This document shows, piece by piece, positions 1 to 6,686 of a stretch of DNA of 11,881 bases. The translations under genes were made by a program, and so were the position numbers. The DNA lies in the NCBI GenBank assembly GCA_002684375.1, contig NYVC01000006.1:1-11881 (forward strand), read 5' to 3'. The DNA is from Marinovum sp. GTDB taxonomy: Bacteria; Pseudomonadota; Alphaproteobacteria; Rhodobacterales; Rhodobacteraceae. Each line of letters starts with the position of its first letter. Positions within the stretch are counted from its first letter, which is position 1. The notes under the pieces are model-generated. The model ran no database searches, was not told where the DNA came from, and was given only the letters and a program-made list of their open reading frames with translations.

Positions 1-1
1 A

Positions 2-169
2 CATCTGGGTGGCGTCTGTTATCTGTATCTGTCAACACCGACTGGGGAGCGGTTGGTGGTCGAGACGCGGGCTGAGGAAATCTTGCCCGTGGGGACTGAG
101 GTTTCCGTCAGTTTTGAGGACAAAAAAGCACTGTTTTTTGATGTGATAACCGAGCAGCGGTTGCGCTGA
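2..169 (+). CDS. ABC transporter ATP-binding protein, C-terminal end (partial)
   Basis: An open frame enters from the left edge and ends at TGA 167-169, giving 55 residues. The pattern (HLGG, then STPTGERLVVETRAEEI, then LPVGTEVSVSFEDKKALFFD) matches the TOBE_2 domain found at the C-terminus of importer ATPases such as PotA/UgpC/MalK-type proteins, which energise uptake at the inner membrane. Walker and signature motifs would lie outside the window, so the substrate cannot be read here. The PotA-like look and the nearby ornithine-type decarboxylase make a polyamine or amino-acid substrate plausible, but this is inference. The gene converges with the downstream Lrp-family regulator, whose stop lies 134 bp away. 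No terminator with a proper stem and T-tract is visible after the stop. Confidence 0.72.
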   Translation, partial: HLGGVCYLYLSTPTGERLVVETRAEEILPVGTEVSVSFEDKKALFFDVITEQRLR

Positions 170-262
170 GGCTGGTAACCTGGGCGCGGTGCTGCCCCAA
201 GGGACCACGGTGGCTATTTTTTACGCCGCATGCCAGTGGATTTGTGTTGAAGCGGGTCATGG

Positions 263-281
263 TTTGATTGCGCCAATCAAA
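263..281. repeat. Perfect 8-bp inverted repeat between convergent genes
   Basis: TTTGATTG, a CGC spacer, then CAATCAAA form a perfect inverted repeat in the gap between the ABC gene and the regulator. No T-tract follows on either strand, so it is not a standard intrinsic terminator. It lies 22 bp beyond the regulator stop and is bracketed by two copies of GTTGAAGCG (246-254 and 294-302). It could be an RNA-stabilising 3' hairpin or a protein site. Function is unknown. Confidence 0.5.
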
Positions 282-303
282 GTGTCTCGCATCGTTGAAG
301 CGC

Positions 304-738
304 TCAAGCTTCACGGCTGATTTTGGTGGTGAGATGGATCAGGCTTTCAGAACTTTTCACGCCTTTGGCCCCACCGATATAATCCAGCGTCAAATCCAAT
401 TCCTCGGTGCTGGCTGCGGTGATCTGGACCAGCAGGTCAAACCGTCCCGACGTGGTATGGACGGCCATTACATTGCTGAGCGATTTTAACCGCATCAGCA
501 CCTCTGCCGCGGCGCGGGGCTCTATTGCGACCAATGCCGTGGCGCGCAGGGCTGGGCGCCCTGCAGCACCCAGACGCAGGGTATATCCCGCAATGACACC
601 TCGGGCCTCCAGCCGGTCAATACGCGCCTGAACCGTGGTGCGCGCAATGCCAAGCTGCTTGCCCAAACGGGCAACTGACGTCCGTGCATTTGTCCTTAAC
701 GCCCCGATCAGCGCTTGATCAATTTCGTCTAATTGCAT
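304..738 (-). CDS. Lrp/AsnC family transcriptional regulator
   Basis: This encodes a 144-residue cytoplasmic DNA-binding regulator of the feast/famine type. The N-terminus (MQLDEIDQALIGALRTNART) is the classic AsnC start. A winged helix-turn-helix occupies about residues 21-50 (SVARLGKQLGIARTTVQARI) and a RAM ligand-binding domain about 65-140, with the typical TSGRFDLLV turn at 96-104. The frame stays open far upstream, but the start at 738 gives the normal family N-terminus and length; the ribosome-binding site there is weak. The gene is divergent from the decarboxylase at 859, the usual layout for an AsnC-type regulator controlling its neighbour. A promoter-like pair and an AT-rich inverted repeat lie just upstream, suggesting autoregulation. 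The effector is unknown; a basic amino acid or polyamine is inferred from context only. Confidence 0.93.
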   Translation of the reverse strand: MQLDEIDQALIGALRTNARTSVARLGKQLGIARTTVQARIDRLEARGVIAGYTLRLGAAGRPALRATALVAIEPRAAAEVLMRLKSLSNVMAVHTTSGRFDLLVQITAASTEELDLTLDYIGGAKGVKSSESLIHLTTKISREA

Positions 739-771
739 GTTAGTACTGTCAGTTTGCCTATAATTTCGGTC

Positions 772-783
772 ATAATGGATTAT
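772..783. promoter_or_regulatory. AT-rich inverted repeat, candidate Lrp/AsnC operator
   Basis: ATAAT-GG-ATTAT is a perfect inverted repeat lying over the -10 of the regulator's promoter. A further ATAAT lies at 760-764, 12 bp away, and the palindrome TGATATCA at 792-799 covers the overlapping -35 boxes. Lrp-family proteins bind degenerate AT-rich palindromes, often in arrays, so an autoregulatory operator is plausible. Short AT-rich palindromes also arise by chance. Confidence 0.35.
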
Positions 784-800
784 CTGGCCGGTGATATCAA
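772..800 (-). promoter_or_regulatory. Putative sigma70-type promoter of the Lrp/AsnC regulator
   Basis: On the minus strand, TTGATA (795-800) and CATTAT (772-777) are separated by exactly 17 bases, matching the -35 and -10 consensus at 5/6 and 4/6 positions. The -10 ends 33 bases before the regulator's ATG. Its -35 overlaps the -35 of the opposing decarboxylase promoter. The call is from sequence alone. Confidence 0.45.
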
Positions 801-819
801 CCAAAAACCATCGTATACT
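791..819 (+). promoter_or_regulatory. Putative sigma70-type promoter of the decarboxylase
   Basis: GTGATA (791-796) and TATACT (814-819) are separated by 17 bases, matching consensus at 4/6 and 5/6 positions. A start of transcription near 826 would leave a leader of about 33 bases before the ATG at 859. The -35 shares bases with the minus-strand -35 at 795-800, so the two promoters probably cannot be occupied at the same time. A perfect TATAAT at 759-764 also exists but has no acceptable -35. Confidence 0.42.
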
Positions 820-858
820 GGAGGTTACAATAACGCTAACGTTCCAAAAGGCTGTTGA

Positions 859-1986
859 ATGTACTCCTCTCTTCCCATTAGCTCTTCGCTGCATGCGCAT
901 CTTTGGCAAAGCTATTCTGACCGGCCGGTGTTGTATTTTTCCCCAAAAGTTCTGCATGAAAGTTACCAGCGCTTTTTGTTGGGTTTTGACGGTCTTGTAA
1001 CTTATGCCGTCAAAGCCAATGCCAGTTCTCTGGTGCTTGATAATCTTGCCTCGGCTGGGCTGACCACCTTTGATGTGGCCTCGCCAGCTGAAATGCAAAC
1101 CGTGCGTGCGGCGCTGCCCAGTGCGGTCCTGCATTATCATAATCCGGTGCGATCTCTGGTCGAGATTGCTGAAGCGAAACGTTTTGGGGTGCAGTCGTGG
1201 GCGGTGGACAGTCAGACCGAGTTGGACAAATTAGGGGCGCTGGCAACAGGTACCGAAATCGCAGTGCGATTGCATATTCCGGTTGCAGGCGCTGCCTATG
1301 ATTTTGGCGAAAAATTTGGCGCTGGTCCAGAACAGGTGGTCGCGCTTTTGCGCCGTGTCAAACAGCGCGGTCTGACCCCGTCACTGACCTTTCATCCGGG
1401 CACACAATGTACCGATCCAGCGGCATGGGTGCGGTATATCGAGGTGGCTCATGCGGTGTCACAGCGGGCTGAAGTTGACCTTGAAAGGGTGAATGTGGGC
1501 GGTGGTTTTGCGGTTTGGCGCGACCGTCAGGCGCCAGATCTGGAGCGCGTCTTTACCCAGATAAGCGATTGCGTCAAAGCGTTGTTTGGCGAAAAATCAC
1601 CGGCGCTTGTCTGTGAACCCGGACGGGCCATGGTGGCCTCTGCCTTTACGCTGGCCACCCAGATCAAGGCCTTGCGCGGCCTGCGAACCGTGTTTTTGAA
1701 CGATGGCGTTTATGGTCTCTTATCCGAGTTTCGCGATCTGGGTGTGTCCCAGCGCTATCAAGCGTGGCGCGCGGGCAGCAAACTGGCCGGTCCTTCGGCC
1801 GCCTACACGGTGTTTGGCCCGACTTGTGATAGTATCGACAAGCTGCCGTCGCCACTCCATCTGCCAAAATCGATACAAGAGGGCGATTATCTGCTGTTTT
1901 CGGAAATAGGGGCATATTCTCTCAGTCTGGCGACTGCCTTTAATGGCTATGGCGGGTGTGAGATTGTTGCGGTCACCGATTTTTAA
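859..1986 (+). CDS. PLP-dependent ornithine/lysine-type decarboxylase (fold III)
   Basis: This 375-residue protein belongs to the Orn/DAP/Arg decarboxylase 2 family (alanine-racemase-like barrel plus beta domain), which removes the alpha-carboxyl of a basic amino acid to give a diamine such as putrescine. Visible landmarks are YAVKAN with PLP-lysine 52, HPGTQ at 179-183, the phosphate-binding GGGF at 214-217, EPGR at 253-256, NDGVYG at 281-286, GPTCDS at 320-325 with catalytic Cys323, and GAYS at 351-354. NDGVYG and GPTCD are ornithine/lysine decarboxylase traits rather than diaminopimelate decarboxylase ones. HPGTQ (usual HVGSQ) and CDS (usual CDG) are small departures. The start at 859 is fixed by an in-frame TGA immediately before it, and AAAAGG lies seven bases upstream. 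Divergent regulation by the neighbouring AsnC-type protein is likely. Ornithine versus lysine preference cannot be decided by eye. Confidence 0.9.
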   Translation: MYSSLPISSSLHAHLWQSYSDRPVLYFSPKVLHESYQRFLLGFDGLVTYAVKANASSLVLDNLASAGLTTFDVASPAEMQTVRAALPSAVLHYHNPVRSLVEIAEAKRFGVQSWAVDSQTELDKLGALATGTEIAVRLHIPVAGAAYDFGEKFGAGPEQVVALLRRVKQRGLTPSLTFHPGTQCTDPAAWVRYIEVAHAVSQRAEVDLERVNVGGGFAVWRDRQAPDLERVFTQISDCVKALFGEKSPALVCEPGRAMVASAFTLATQIKALRGLRTVFLNDGVYGLLSEFRDLGVSQRYQAWRAGSKLAGPSAAYTVFGPTCDSIDKLPSPLHLPKSIQEGDYLLFSEIGAYSLSLATAFNGYGGCEIVAVTDF

Positions 1987-2132
1987 TCTGGGTGTCTTTT
2001 GGCACAGATCCTAGCTGTTCATTCAGAAATTCGGGCGGTTTGTCATCGATCTATCTTTCAGCTTTATGGCCGTTTGCGACATCCTATCTGGACAGATGCG
2101 AGGGTCCTGCTAGATGTGACTTAACACAATGC

Positions 2133-2137
2133 AGGGG
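2133..2137 (+). promoter_or_regulatory. Ribosome-binding site deciding a TTG start
   Basis: AGGGG lies six bases before TTG 2144. Two in-frame ATGs (2129, 2138) sit before or directly against it, where it could not serve them. Starting at TTG gives MEKFGKSQSV, the normal N-terminus of form II CoxL-like proteins. Confidence 0.6.
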
Positions 2138-2143
2138 ATGGTT

Positions 2144-4441
2144 TTGGAAAAATTCGGCAAGAGCCAATCGGTCATTCGGTCAGAGGATGTGCGCTTTCTC
2201 ACGGGGCACGGCGCCTATGTTGACGATATTTCACCCGCGAGCGCATTGGTGGCCTATGTGTTGCGCGCCCCGGTCGCGCACGCGCGGATCGTTGCGCTTG
2301 ATCTGGCCGAGGCCTGCGCGTGCGACGGGGTGCACATGGTGATAACCGCTGCTGACCTTCACGCGGCAGGCGTGGCGCTGGATATGACGGCCAGCACGGT
2401 TCCCAATTTGGATGGCAGTCAAGGGGCGGCGCCGATGCGGCCTCTACTGGCGCAAGATCGCGTGCGCTTTGCGGGGGAGGCGGTGGCGGTGGTGATTGCC
2501 GAAAGTCTCGAATTGGCGCGCGATGCCGCCGAACAAATTATGGTGGATTATGATGAATTGCCGGTGCACCTCAGCCTTCAGGCGGGTGGCGAGCCGCTGC
2601 ACAATGAGGCACCTGAGAACCGGGCTTTTGATTGGGGCTTTGGCACCAAAGACGCCACTGAGGCGGCGTTTGACAAGGCGGCGCACCGGGTGCGTTTGCG
2701 CATCGACGACAATCGAGTAATCGTCAATGCGCTTGAGCCACGCGGGTGCTTTGCTGAATGGGATGGCAACCGTCTGCATTTATCTGTCAACGGGCAGGGG
2801 GTTTGGAATCAAAAAAACCGCCTTGTTGACATGCTGGGCCTCACCCCCGAGCAGGTGCGGGTGACCAACCCCGATGTGGGTGGGGGGTTTGGGATGAAGG
2901 CCATGAGCTATCCAGAATATTATGTCGTGGCTCACGCCGCGATACAGCTTGGCCGGCCGGTGCGCTGGATGTCGGATCGCAGCGAGGCGATGCTCAGTGA
3001 CAATGCAGGTCGCGATCTGGTTTCGACTGCCGAACTGGCCTTTGACAGCAACTATAAGATGACCGGCTATCGGGTGCACAGCCTGTGCAACATGGGGGCA
3101 TATAACTCGCAATATGCTCAGCCGATCCAAACTGAGTTGTTTTCCAAGGTGCTCACCGGGGTGTATGATATTCCTGCGGCCTGGCTGCGGGTTGAGGGGT
3201 TTTATACCAACACCACGCAGGTGGATGCCTATCGCGGCGCTGGGCGACCTGAGGCGATTTATGTGCTTGAGCGTTTGGTCGACCGTGCTGCCCGAGACTT
3301 GGGCGTGGACCCATGGGAATTACGGCGGCGCAATTTTATCCCCTCAGCGGCGTTTCCCTACACTACGGTCAGCGGCGAAACTTATGACGTGGGCGATTTT
3401 CACAGGCTGTTGAGCCGTGTTGAACAGACCTCGGATAAAGCCGGTTTTAGGCAACGCAGAGCGCTTAGTGCTGCGGCAGGTAAGTTGCGTGGGCAGGGAT
3501 TGTGTTACTATATTGAAAGTATTCTCGGCGATCCTGAAGAAAGCGCGGATATAAGATTTAATGAGGATGCGACGGTGACAATTTTTGTCGGAACACAATC
3601 CAATGGTCAGGGCCATGAAACGGTCTATGCCCAGTTTCTGTCGGATCAGACCGGGGTTCCAGCAGACCGGATTGGCGTGGTGCAGGGCGACAGCGATCTG
3701 ATTGCCACAGGTGGCGGCACCGGGGGATCGCGTTCGGTGACCGTTCAAAACAATGCGACCCTGGCCACAGTGGCGAAAATGATCGCAGCTTTTACGCCTT
3801 ATGTTGCCGATAAAATGGGAGTGGCTGAAGATCAGGTCAGCTTTGACGACGACACTTTCCGCGCTGCGGGGTCTAACCTGACGCCAAGCTTTCTTGAGGC
3901 CGCCGCGATGGCGCGACAAGATGGCCGCCTTGATCTTTTGCGCCATCAGGCCCGAGCGACGCTGCCGGCGCGATCCTATCCCAACGGCGGTCATGTCGCC
4001 GAGGTCGAGATCGACCCCGATACCGGAGTTGTGACGGTTGAGCGCTACAGCGTGGTGGACGATTTTGGCAATCTGATCAATCCAATGCTGGCTGAAGGCC
4101 AGGTCCATGGTGGCGTCGCCCAAGGCATCGGTCAGGCAATTACCGAGCATGTGGTGTATGACGACAGGGGTCAGTTGCTGACCGGTAGTTTTATGGATTA
4201 TGCAATGCCGCGCGCCGATAATATCCCTCTGGTGCGCTTTGATACTGAAGCGGTGCCGTCGACGGCAAATGCGATGGGTATGAAAGGCTGTGGCGAGGCA
4301 GGCACCGTGGGCGCGCTTGCTGCTGTGGCCAATGCCGTCCAAGACGCCCTTTGGGATCACGGTGTGCGTCAGGCCGATATGCCGTTCACTCCTCAGCGCG
4401 TATGGGAGATGCTAAACTACAATGCGATCGCGGCTGAATGA
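2144..4441 (+). CDS. Xanthine dehydrogenase family, molybdopterin-binding large subunit (form II CoxL-like)
   Basis: This 765-residue protein is the molybdenum-cofactor subunit of a hydroxylase of the xanthine dehydrogenase/aerobic CO dehydrogenase family. Such subunits normally act in a complex with a 2Fe-2S and an FAD subunit to oxidise a small substrate using water. The N-terminal a/b-hammerhead domain covers about residues 15-145. Moco-binding motifs follow: GGGFGMK at 246-252, AYRGAGRPE at 362-370, GTQSNGQGHE at 483-492 and GCGEAG at 715-720 with catalytic Glu718. AYRGAGR is the form II signature; true CO dehydrogenase (form I) has AYxCSFR, so CO oxidation should not be assumed. Start choice: TTG 2144 has a well-spaced AGGGG, with ATG 2138 or 2129 as alternatives adding 2 or 5 residues. 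No small or medium subunit gene is present in the window. The 3' end overlaps the DUF2235 gene by 20 bp. Length is normal and the frame intact. Confidence 0.92.
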   Translation: MEKFGKSQSVIRSEDVRFLTGHGAYVDDISPASALVAYVLRAPVAHARIVALDLAEACACDGVHMVITAADLHAAGVALDMTASTVPNLDGSQGAAPMRPLLAQDRVRFAGEAVAVVIAESLELARDAAEQIMVDYDELPVHLSLQAGGEPLHNEAPENRAFDWGFGTKDATEAAFDKAAHRVRLRIDDNRVIVNALEPRGCFAEWDGNRLHLSVNGQGVWNQKNRLVDMLGLTPEQVRVTNPDVGGGFGMKAMSYPEYYVVAHAAIQLGRPVRWMSDRSEAMLSDNAGRDLVSTAELAFDSNYKMTGYRVHSLCNMGAYNSQYAQPIQTELFSKVLTGVYDIPAAWLRVEGFYTNTTQVDAYRGAGRPEAIYVLERLVDRAARDLGVDPWELRRRNFIPSAAFPYTTVSGETYDVGDFHRLLSRVEQTSDKAGFRQRRALSAAAGKLRGQGLCYYIESILGDPEESADIRFNEDATVTIFVGTQSNGQGHETVYAQFLSDQTGVPADRIGVVQGDSDLIATGGGTGGSRSVTVQNNATLATVAKMIAAFTPYVADKMGVAEDQVSFDDDTFRAAGSNLTPSFLEAAAMARQDGRLDLLRHQARATLPARSYPNGGHVAEVEIDPDTGVVTVERYSVVDDFGNLINPMLAEGQVHGGVAQGIGQAITEHVVYDDRGQLLTGSFMDYAMPRADNIPLVRFDTEAVPSTANAMGMKGCGEAGTVGALAAVANAVQDALWDHGVRQADMPFTPQRVWEMLNYNAIAAE

Positions 4442-5477
4442 AATTTTCCAGCGCTGGCTTGGCCGGTACAAGAAAACTCCAAAGCCCGATGGGGGCCCGG
4501 CGCGCATGCCGCGCAACCATGTTATTATTATCGATGGGACCATGTGTGCGCTGACACCGTCTGGCTATGAGACAAATGCTGGCTTGAGTTACAATCTGGT
4601 CTGCGAAACCGGCGCAGCTTGCGTCCATTATGAGCCAGGTATCCAGTGGCGTGACTGGACCTCGGCGCTCGAGGTGGCATTGGGGCGTGGCATTAATGAG
4701 CAAATTCGCCGTGCCTATGGTGTATTGGCGTCACGCTACCGGCCCGGTGACCGGATTTATTTGATCGGTTATTCGCGGGGGGCCTATGCGGTGCGGTCGC
4801 TGGCGGGTGTGATTGATAAGGTGGGCTTGTTGCGCGCCGAGCAGGCCACGATGCGCAATATCCGGCAGGCCTATCGCCATTACCAGCACGGGGCAGACAA
4901 TTCTTTTGCGTCTAGGTTCAAGGACTTATATTGTCACTCAGACACGCCGGTGGAAATGATTGCGGTCTGGGATACGGTGCGGGCGCTGGGCAACCATCTG
5001 CCGCTGTTCGCCCGCTGGACGGCGGCCCGCCATTTGTTTCACGATCATCATTTACCCACGAGTGTCAAACATGGATATCAAGCCTTGGCCGCTGATGAAA
5101 ACCGGCAGGTATTCGCGCCTATTCTATGGCGCAGTACGCAAGGTTGGCCGGGCCAGGTGCAACAGATGTGGTTTCGTGGCAGCCATGCTGATATCGGCGG
5201 GCAAGTGGGTGGTTTCCCCGCATCACGTCCACTGGCAAATATTTCGCTGGTATGGATGCTGAGCCGTGCCGAAGACTGTGGCTTACCGTTACCTCCGTTG
5301 TGGAGAAACCGCTTTTTTCGCGATAGCGACGCGCCCTCGGTGGGCACTTGGCAGGGATGGAGCAAGTTCTTTTTACGTCGCAAACGCAGGACCATTGGTG
5401 CGGATCGCTCAGAACAGGTTTATGATCTGCTTCATAAAGAGCCCGCCGCTGCGGCGTCTGATCTGGTGACACGCTAA
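4422..5477 (+). CDS. DUF2235 alpha/beta-hydrolase family protein
   Basis: This 351-residue protein carries the DUF2235 (T6SS Tle1-like phospholipase/hydrolase) domain. Seen in order: VIIIDGT near residues 34-40, the nucleophile elbow GYSRG at 116-120 with Ser118, AVWDTV at 181-186 with Asp184, the family motif ALAADENRQVFAPILW at about 221-236, and SHADIGG at 254-260 with His255, giving a plausible Ser-Asp-His triad. No signal peptide is evident. The basic, amphipathic first 28 residues precede the core; ATG 4506 (residue 29) is an alternative start, and neither has a strong ribosome-binding site. The start lies 20 bp inside the CoxL-like gene, so translational coupling is likely. Type VI secretion genes are absent here, so an effector role is not supported; substrate and role are unknown. 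Confidence 0.87.
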   Translation: MRSRLNEIFQRWLGRYKKTPKPDGGPARMPRNHVIIIDGTMCALTPSGYETNAGLSYNLVCETGAACVHYEPGIQWRDWTSALEVALGRGINEQIRRAYGVLASRYRPGDRIYLIGYSRGAYAVRSLAGVIDKVGLLRAEQATMRNIRQAYRHYQHGADNSFASRFKDLYCHSDTPVEMIAVWDTVRALGNHLPLFARWTAARHLFHDHHLPTSVKHGYQALAADENRQVFAPILWRSTQGWPGQVQQMWFRGSHADIGGQVGGFPASRPLANISLVWMLSRAEDCGLPLPPLWRNRFFRDSDAPSVGTWQGWSKFFLRRKRRTIGADRSEQVYDLLHKEPAAAASDLVTR

Positions 5478-5677
5478 AACTGAAAGCCCTCGGTTAAGAC
5501 AGGGGTATAACGATCCGATCTGCCAGTTGGTTGGCTTTGAAATTGCCAGTGGTCGCCTCTGGCGTGCGCTTTTGGGTTTGTGCGGTGAGCGTTCGTTGCG
5601 ACCGATAAATCAACCAAGGGGCTATGTTGGTCCAAACAGGGCTTTTGCCGCCCGTTGAGATGCGATATGGTCGGGCT

Positions 5678-6157
5678 ATGACATCTCCTTATTCCGATAC
5701 ATTCTTACGAACCATTCTCAGGCGTACCAAAGTGATTGCTTTGGTGGGCGTGTCGGCAAACCCGGTGCGCGCCAGTAATTTTGTGGCCCGCTATCTCGGC
5801 CTGCGCGGCTATCGGGTTTTGCCAATAAATCCGGCCTATGCAGGGCAGACGCTGTTTGGTGAAACCGTTAAAGCAAATCTTTCCGAACTCGAGGCACCGG
5901 TTGATATGGTCGATATTTTCCGCCGGTCTGAGGCGGTGCCAGAAATTGCTGAAGATGCGATGCGGCTGTTTCCGACGCTGCGCACTATCTGGATGCAATT
6001 TGGCGTGCAACACCCACAAACCGCCGTGATCGCCGAGGCGCGCGGGTTTGACGTCGTGCAAAACCGCTGCCCTAAAATCGAATACCAACGTCTGTTTGGA
6101 GAATTGCGCCGAGGCGGTTTTAACACGGGCATTATTTCTTCAAAATTGGTATTGTAA
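5678..6157 (+). CDS. CoA-binding (Rossmann) domain protein, YccU-like
   Basis: This 159-residue cytoplasmic protein is a stand-alone CoA-binding domain (CoA_binding_2), the nucleotide-binding fold seen in succinyl-CoA synthetase alpha. Visible features are the glycine-rich loop ALVGVSANPVRAS at about 21-33, the second strand GYRVLPINP at 44-52, DMVDIFRRSE at 76-85, the IWMQFGV strand at 104-110 and the conserved C-terminal NRCPKIEY at 129-136. Upstream in-frame ATGs at 5624 and 5660 would add 18 or 6 residues that do not look like the family; the MTSPYSDTFLRTIL start at 5678 gives the usual length. The biochemical role of these small proteins is not established. It lies 200 bp after the DUF2235 gene, so it is probably transcribed separately, and it converges with hisE. 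Confidence 0.88.
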   Translation: MTSPYSDTFLRTILRRTKVIALVGVSANPVRASNFVARYLGLRGYRVLPINPAYAGQTLFGETVKANLSELEAPVDMVDIFRRSEAVPEIAEDAMRLFPTLRTIWMQFGVQHPQTAVIAEARGFDVVQNRCPKIEYQRLFGELRRGGFNTGIISSKLVL

Positions 6158-6215
6158 GCTTAATAAAATTAGGAATTTCCCTCCCGACTATGGGTCAGGA
6201 GCGGTAGGAGCGCGC

Positions 6216-6235
6216 CAACATCAGCCATGATGTTG
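6216..6235. repeat. Perfect 8-bp inverted repeat in convergent intergenic region
   Basis: CAACATCA, a GCCA loop, then TGATGTTG form a perfect hairpin-capable repeat 58 bp past the stop of the CoA-binding gene. The stem is AT-rich and no T-tract follows on either strand, so a classical intrinsic terminator is unlikely. It could be a transcript-end hairpin or a protein site. The rest of 6158-6374 holds no credible gene. Confidence 0.4.
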
Positions 6236-6374
6236 TTATGAAGGGCCAGCTCTTGTGGATGCAGGCTTCACGAACAATGGAATTCACGGTCTCTCAAAGG
6301 AGGGTCCTGCAACATGTCCTGTCTGGATTTTAAACTCATTTAGCTGATAGCGCATAGTCCGATCGCGCCTTGCC

Positions 6375-6686
6375 TCATAGCTTGCGCGCGGCTTTCTCGC
6401 TGAGCCCTGACTGGCCCTGACGTCGCGCCAGTTCATCCATCACATCACCAAGTGCCACGCCGCGTGATTTCAGCATCACCAACAGATGGAACAACACATC
6501 TGCCGCCTCTGATGTGAGCCGCATTTTGTCGTCTTTCACAGCCTCGATAATCGCCTCTATCGCCTCTTCGCCAAATTTTTCAGCGCATTTCTCGGGGCCT
6601 TGGGCCAATAAGCTCGCGGTCCAGCTCTTTTCGGGGTCGGCAGTTGCGCGGACCTCGATACTGGCAAAAAGGTCTTCTAGGGTCAT
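6375..6686 (-). CDS. hisE: Phosphoribosyl-ATP pyrophosphatase
   Basis: HisE hydrolyses phosphoribosyl-ATP to phosphoribosyl-AMP and pyrophosphate, step 2 of histidine biosynthesis, in the cytoplasm. The 103-residue all-alpha protein of the MazG-like fold shows the metal-binding helices: [14 protein letters not shown] at about 36-49 (Glu40, Glu41, Glu44) and [14 protein letters not shown] at 59-72 (Glu60, Asp63). Length is typical of a free-standing HisE; it is not fused to HisI, and no hisI lies in the window. The start overlaps the hisF stop by four bases (ATGA, 6683-6686), a translational-coupling arrangement that makes hisE the last gene of the hisA-hisF-hisE unit. No clear terminator follows. 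Confidence 0.96.
   Translation of the reverse strand: MTLEDLFASIEVRATADPEKSWTASLLAQGPEKCAEKFGEEAIEAIIEAVKDDKMRLTSEAADVLFHLLVMLKSRGVALGDVMDELARRQGQSGLSEKAARKL

Noticed and set aside
215..220. T6 run after the ABC transporter gene as a terminator
   Set aside because: The preceding CCACGGTGG can only form a three-pair stem, so there is no adequate hairpin.
2086..2097. Perfect inverted repeat ATCTG-GA-CAGAT upstream of the CoxL-like gene
   Set aside because: Five-pair arms of this kind are expected by chance at this scale, and no promoter-like pair is associated with it.
1992..2342. 116-codon plus-strand open frame before and across the start of the CoxL-like gene
   Set aside because: It overlaps the strongly supported CoxL frame, its composition is unlike a globular protein family I know, and no ribosome-binding site supports it.
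3344..4360. 338-codon minus-strand open frame inside the CoxL-like gene
   Set aside because: Long antisense shadow frames are common opposite GC-rich genes. The translation shows no recognisable domain, while the plus strand is plainly coding with intact motifs.
2144..4441. Calling this gene carbon monoxide dehydrogenase (coxL)
   Set aside because: The active-site loop is AYRGAGR, not the AYxCSFR of true CO dehydrogenases, and coxM and coxS are missing, so CO oxidation is not supported.
4422..5477. DUF2235 protein as a type VI secretion phospholipase effector
   Set aside because: No VgrG, Hcp, PAAR or immunity-type gene is nearby, and the protein is shorter than typical Tle1 effectors.
5522..5538. 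GCCA-GTTGGT-TGGC followed by TTT after the DUF2235 gene
   Set aside because: A four-pair stem with a six-base loop is too weak to call a terminator.
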